Below are positions 1 through 5,259 of a stretch of DNA of 5,259 nt, one piece after another. The notes under the pieces are model-generated. The model saw nothing but the letters and a program-made list of their open reading frames with translations, was not told the origin of the DNA and searched no databases. The stretch covers positions 1-5,259 of the forward strand of contig JAJDAM010000203.1 of NCBI GenBank assembly GCA_029261905.1. Reading direction: 5' to 3'. Every line of letters begins with the position of its first letter. Positions within the stretch are counted from its first letter, which is position 1. This DNA is from Deltaproteobacteria bacterium. Its GTDB lineage: Bacteria; Myxococcota_A; UBA9160; SMWR01. The position numbers and the translations under genes were made by a program.

Positions 1-1113
1 GGGAAAAATTGCGGTCTAAGCCCCCAGGCCTTCTCCGAACTCAGTGATGCTGGAGTCGACAAGTACATCGGGGAGTTCACGCCAGTCTCTTCGGAGGACG
101 TAGGCGACGGCTGGACGAAGCACACCTTCGACACCGATGGAGGAAACGGTCCCATCTGTATCGCGGGGACGCCGTTCTCGGCCTTCACTCGGGCTGGCAA
201 CCCGTCGAAGCTGCTGATCTTCGAGCAGGGGGGCGGAGCCTGCTGGCAGGACTTCTACAACTGCAACGTGCTCTCCGAAGCCCAGGAGCCGCCCACCGCT
301 CGGGTGGGGATCTGGGACTTCGACTCGCAGGACAACCCGTTTGCGGACTACTCGATCGTCTACATGCCCTACTGCGACGGCTCGGTATTCTCCGGCGACA
401 ACGACGTCTTCGATCCCGCCTTCGGGGCGGCGATCGGCGTGCCTGCTGCCGTGGTCCGCTTCCACCGCGGTCTGCGCAACCAGACGGCCGGCATCGACCT
501 GGCACGGGCCACGTTCCCGAACGCGAGTCGGATCACCGTCGCTGGCTCCAGCGCGGGTGGCGTGGGCGTCGCGGGCTTCGCTCCGTTCCTGGCCCGCTTC
601 GTGTACGGGAACATTCCCATGCTCACCGTCTTCAACGACGCGGGGCCGGTGGCGACGAACCTGGACGCTGTGGACGACATCGCTGCACGCCAGGCCGATT
701 GGCAGTTCGATCAGTTCTATCCCGAGAGCTGCACCGAGTGCGACGCCTTCGGCCAGTCCACGGCGATTATCGACTGGAGGCTCCAGAATGACTCGACCAT
801 CCGTGAAGCGTTCTACGAGACCGATGGAGATGCGACGAACCGCTTCTTCCTGGACCTGCTCCCACCCAATGGGACCCAACAGGACTACCGCGATCTGATC
901 ATCAGCGAGCACGGCGCGCTGAACGCCGCCGCTCCGAACCGCTACAAGCGGTTCATCGTCAGCGGCGACAACTCCCACACAGCCCTGCAGTCGCCGCTGT
1001 TCTACACGCAAGAAGTGGACGGCGTGCTGCTCAACGAGTGGACGGACGACTTCCTGGTGCCCCGGCCGTTCTGGGTCGACCTCGTCCAGGACTTCATCCC
1101 GGCCCCGTTCTAG
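1..1113 (+). CDS. Pectinacetylesterase (PAE/NOTUM)-family serine hydrolase, 5' partial
   Basis: The frame is open from base 1 to the TAG at 1111-1113. It has no ATG, GTG or TTG before the GTG at 268, which lies inside conserved sequence, so the true start is off the left edge. The visible part is 370 residues. Motifs fit the pectinacetylesterase/NOTUM family of alpha/beta hydrolases: an oxyanion-type strand and loop EQGGGACW (residues 75-82), a YCDGSV segment (124-129) like the family's YCxGDxH, the nucleophile elbow GSSAGG with Ser184, a following NDAG segment, a likely acid Asp258 in IIDWRL, and His326 in GDNSHTAL. Seven visible cysteines (4, 53, 81, 88, 125, 244, 247) suggest a disulfide-bonded exported protein, but any signal peptide is outside the window. 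Plant members deacetylate pectin and animal NOTUM removes palmitoleate from Wnt. The substrate of bacterial members like this cannot be read from sequence. The family call is firm, the Asp assignment less so. The gene runs convergent to the lon/tRNA block and looks unrelated to it. Confidence 0.85.
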   Translation, partial: GKNCGLSPQAFSELSDAGVDKYIGEFTPVSSEDVGDGWTKHTFDTDGGNGPICIAGTPFSAFTRAGNPSKLLIFEQGGGACWQDFYNCNVLSEAQEPPTARVGIWDFDSQDNPFADYSIVYMPYCDGSVFSGDNDVFDPAFGAAIGVPAAVVRFHRGLRNQTAGIDLARATFPNASRITVAGSSAGGVGVAGFAPFLARFVYGNIPMLTVFNDAGPVATNLDAVDDIAARQADWQFDQFYPESCTECDAFGQSTAIIDWRLQNDSTIREAFYETDGDATNRFFLDLLPPNGTQQDYRDLIISEHGALNAAAPNRYKRFIVSGDNSHTALQSPLFYTQEVDGVLLNEWTDDFLVPRPFWVDLVQDFIPAPF

Positions 1114-1149
1114 GCGCCCGCTCGCGGGTCCTGGTCGGGCAGTTCCAAC

Positions 1150-1192
1150 GAGCCCCGGGCGCGGCAACTGCCGCGCTCGGGGCTCTCTTCCT
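1150..1192 (+). terminator. Intrinsic terminator of the PAE-family gene
   Basis: An inverted repeat with arms 1150-1166 and 1169-1185 forms a 16-17 bp stem that is almost all G:C, with one G-T wobble and a tiny AACT-type loop. It begins 36 bases after the stop codon of the hydrolase gene. It is followed on the plus strand by a pyrimidine stretch (TCTTCCT) rather than a clean T run. On the minus strand the stem is followed by GTTGG, so it is better oriented to stop plus-strand transcription. The stem is seen directly. Its efficiency with the weak T tract is inferred. Confidence 0.75.
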
Positions 1193-1339
1193 GACCCCGC
1201 GGATTCGACGCCGAGAACGAAGAGGGGCGGCCCCTGGACACGCGTCTGCAAGTCCGGAGCCACGTGAAGCAACCCCCACGCCGCCGCCACCGACGACCAC
1301 ACGCTGAATCGCCTCGGTTTCGCGCCAGGACCCGCCCAG

Positions 1340-1395
1340 GTTCCCGGAGTCAACCGTCCGTCGGGAACGGGATCGGCGAACGGAGATACGTTCCC
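1340..1395. repeat. Three-arm inverted repeat (mutually exclusive hairpins)
   Basis: GTTCCCG at 1340-1346 is the exact inverse of CGGGAAC at 1362-1368. The same middle arm, read as GGGAACG at 1363-1369, is also the exact inverse of CGTTCCC at 1389-1395. The middle arm can therefore pair with either flank but not both, with loops of 15 and 19 bases. On the minus strand this would lie in the trailer of a transcript running out of tRNA-Asp. Function is unknown, and chance is possible given the high GC content. Confidence 0.45.
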
Positions 1396-1405
1396 TTCAA
1401 ACGAG

Positions 1406-1429
1406 AACCGGACTGAGCTCCTCCCGGTT
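1406..1429. repeat. Short inverted repeat AACCGG/CCGGTT
   Basis: AACCGG at 1406-1411 is the exact inverse of CCGGTT at 1424-1429. Outside it, CGA and TCG can also pair across a one-base bulge. In the minus-strand direction the hairpin is followed by CTCGTTTG, a poor T tract. It could be a weak terminator for the tRNA transcript, but the evidence is thin. Confidence 0.3.
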
Positions 1430-1537
1430 TCGCAGATACAGCAGGACCTGTGGATTCATACACACCACAGAAACAAATGGGCCTTGCGTATACCGTCGCC
1501 GAAATCACCGAAATAACCAGACGATTCCAAGTACCTA

Positions 1538-1614
1538 TGGCGGGGCGGACGGGACTCGAACCCGCAACTTCTGGCGTGACAGGCCAGTGCTCTAACCAAT
1601 TGAACTACCGCCCC
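1538..1614 (-). tRNA. tRNA-Asp (anticodon GUC)
   Basis: A full cloverleaf folds on the minus strand. The acceptor stem is GGGGCGG (1614-1608) with CCGCCCC (1548-1542). The D stem is GTTC/GAGC. The anticodon stem is CTGGC/GCCAG around the loop CTGTCAC, giving anticodon GTC at 1580-1578. The T arm carries the canonical TTCGAGT loop with a five-pair stem. The discriminator base is G, as expected for Asp. The CCA end is encoded (1540-1538), so the 77 bases include it. It lies 88 bases downstream of tRNA-Val on the same strand and may share its transcript. Confidence 0.97.
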
Positions 1615-1703
1615 CTAAGGGAGTGCTTCGATTAGCCAATCTGTCGGGCCAGTGCAAAGGGAATCGTGCTTTCGATGCGCTGGTTCGGAATTTTGGCTGA
1701 ATT

Positions 1704-1779
1704 TGGTGGGCGCGGACGGGCTCGAACCGCCGACATCCTCGGTGTAAACGAGGCGCTCTTCCAACTGAGCTACGCACCC
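1704..1779 (-). tRNA. tRNA-Val (anticodon UAC)
   Basis: A full cloverleaf folds on the minus strand. The acceptor stem is GGGTGCG (1779-1773) with CGCGCCC (1714-1708), containing one G-T wobble. The D stem is GCTC/GAGC. The anticodon stem is CCTCG/CGAGG around TTTACAC, giving anticodon TAC at 1746-1744. The T stem is GGCGG/CCGTC with a TTCGAGC loop. The discriminator is A, as usual for Val, and CCA is encoded at 1706-1704. It starts 106 bases after the lon stop codon. The intervening sequence has only a five-pair GGCTC/GAGCC hairpin without a T run and no clear promoter. Confidence 0.97.
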
Positions 1780-1885
1780 TGGAATCGCCTGCGCGGTGAG
1801 TCTAACGGAAACTACCGCGGTCTTCTCGCCGAGATCGGGCTCTGCGAGCCGGGTGTCGGCGTTTGATGGCTCCGGATGGCCGGGT

Positions 1886-4381
<2,496 letters not shown>

Positions 4382-4393
4382 TTTCGATCCGTT

Positions 4394-4397
4394 CTCC
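4394..4397 (-). promoter_or_regulatory. Candidate ribosome binding site of lon
   Basis: GGAG on the minus strand (4397-4394) lies 12 bases before the ATG at 4381. The spacing is long, but no better site exists nearby. The alternative GTG at 4432 has no purine-rich site upstream. This favours 4381 as the start, which also places the protein's beginning just before the conserved N domain. Confidence 0.55.
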
Positions 4398-4412
4398 GTC
4401 GTGTGAGCGCGC

Positions 4413-4424
4413 TGATCGCGATCA
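4413..4424. repeat. 12-base perfect palindrome in the clpX-lon spacer
   Basis: TGATCGCGATCA is a perfect palindrome located 32-43 bases before the lon ATG. It contains two GATC sites. The position would suit an operator or a structured leader acting on lon, but no known operator is recognised and chance is not excluded. Confidence 0.4.
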
Positions 4425-4454
4425 CCTCGCACTGCGACGCGGCGTTGCGCGCAG

Positions 4455-5259
<805 letters not shown>

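Larger units (their letters stand above)
1193..1537. other. Non-coding convergent intergenic region
   Basis: No credible gene lies between the hydrolase terminator and the 3' end of tRNA-Asp. Short open frames here lack ribosome binding sites and recognisable motifs. The left part is GC-rich. The right part (about 1440-1537) is noticeably more AT-rich. Inverted repeats cluster at 1340-1395 and 1406-1429, and there is a lone CTGTGG/CCACAG pair at 1448-1453 and 1465-1470 and a GTATAC at 1488-1493. None is followed by a T run on either strand, so I cannot point to a clear terminator for the minus-strand tRNA transcript. Confidence 0.6.

Noticed and set aside
16..1353. Long minus-strand open frame antisense to the hydrolase gene
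   Set aside because: Long antisense frames are common in GC-rich genes. The protein is rich in Arg, Val and Glu without recognisable motifs, whereas the plus strand carries a clear catalytic family.
1448..1470. CTGTGG/CCACAG inverted repeat as a terminator of the tRNA transcript
   Set aside because: The stem has only six pairs around an 11-base loop, with no T run following on the minus strand.
1450..1635. Plus-strand open frame with the peptide GRTGLEPATSGVTGQ
   Set aside because: It is the antisense translation of tRNA-Asp, a well-known kind of spurious protein annotation. It has no ribosome binding site.
1538..1779. tRNA genes as integration sites of a genomic island
   Set aside because: There is no integrase gene in the window and no second copy of either tRNA 3' end. 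The shared T-arm bases are ordinary tRNA conservation.
1799..1804. TAGACT on the minus strand as a -10 box for the tRNA genes
   Set aside because: It matches only four of six consensus bases and has no acceptable -35 element at the right distance.
1666..1866. Plus-strand open frame with the peptide GRGRARTADILGVNE
   Set aside because: It is the antisense translation of tRNA-Val, another recurring false protein.
4382..4432. Upstream GTG start for lon at 4432
   Set aside because: No ribosome binding site precedes it, and the extra 17 residues have no family support. The ATG at 4381 has a GGAG upstream.

Overview
The window is GC-rich bacterial chromosome with an ordinary housekeeping layout and no sign of a mobile element, CRISPR array or phage. 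Two convergent blocks meet in a non-coding gap. The clpX-then-lon order, a Gly-Met-Gly-Phe ClpP-contact loop in ClpX, and a neighbouring secreted-type pectin-acetylesterase/NOTUM-family hydrolase fit a deltaproteobacterial or Myxococcota-like genome. That placement is an inference from gene order and sequence flavour, not from a search.

Plus strand, 1-1113: the 3' part of a pectinacetylesterase-family serine hydrolase. It is open from base 1 and its start lies outside the window. It ends in a very stable GC hairpin terminator at 1150-1185. From there to 1537 there is no credible gene, but 1340-1429 is dense in short inverted repeats.

Minus strand, read from right to left: the C-terminal two thirds of clpX (cut by the right edge), a 73-base spacer, a complete lon (831 residues from the preferred ATG at 4381), a 106-base spacer, tRNA-Val(UAC), an 88-base spacer, and tRNA-Asp(GUC). 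Both tRNAs encode their own CCA ends. No convincing terminator separates lon from the tRNAs, so read-through of the protease transcript into them is possible.

ClpX (the unfoldase partner of ClpP) and Lon are the two main soluble ATP-dependent protein-quality-control machines, and both keep their key catalytic residues here. The hydrolase on the opposite strand has no evident functional link to them. I did not find a new biological system. The modest points worth checking are the overlapping inverted repeats beyond tRNA-Asp, a 12-base perfect palindrome just before lon, and the bacterial NOTUM-like hydrolase.
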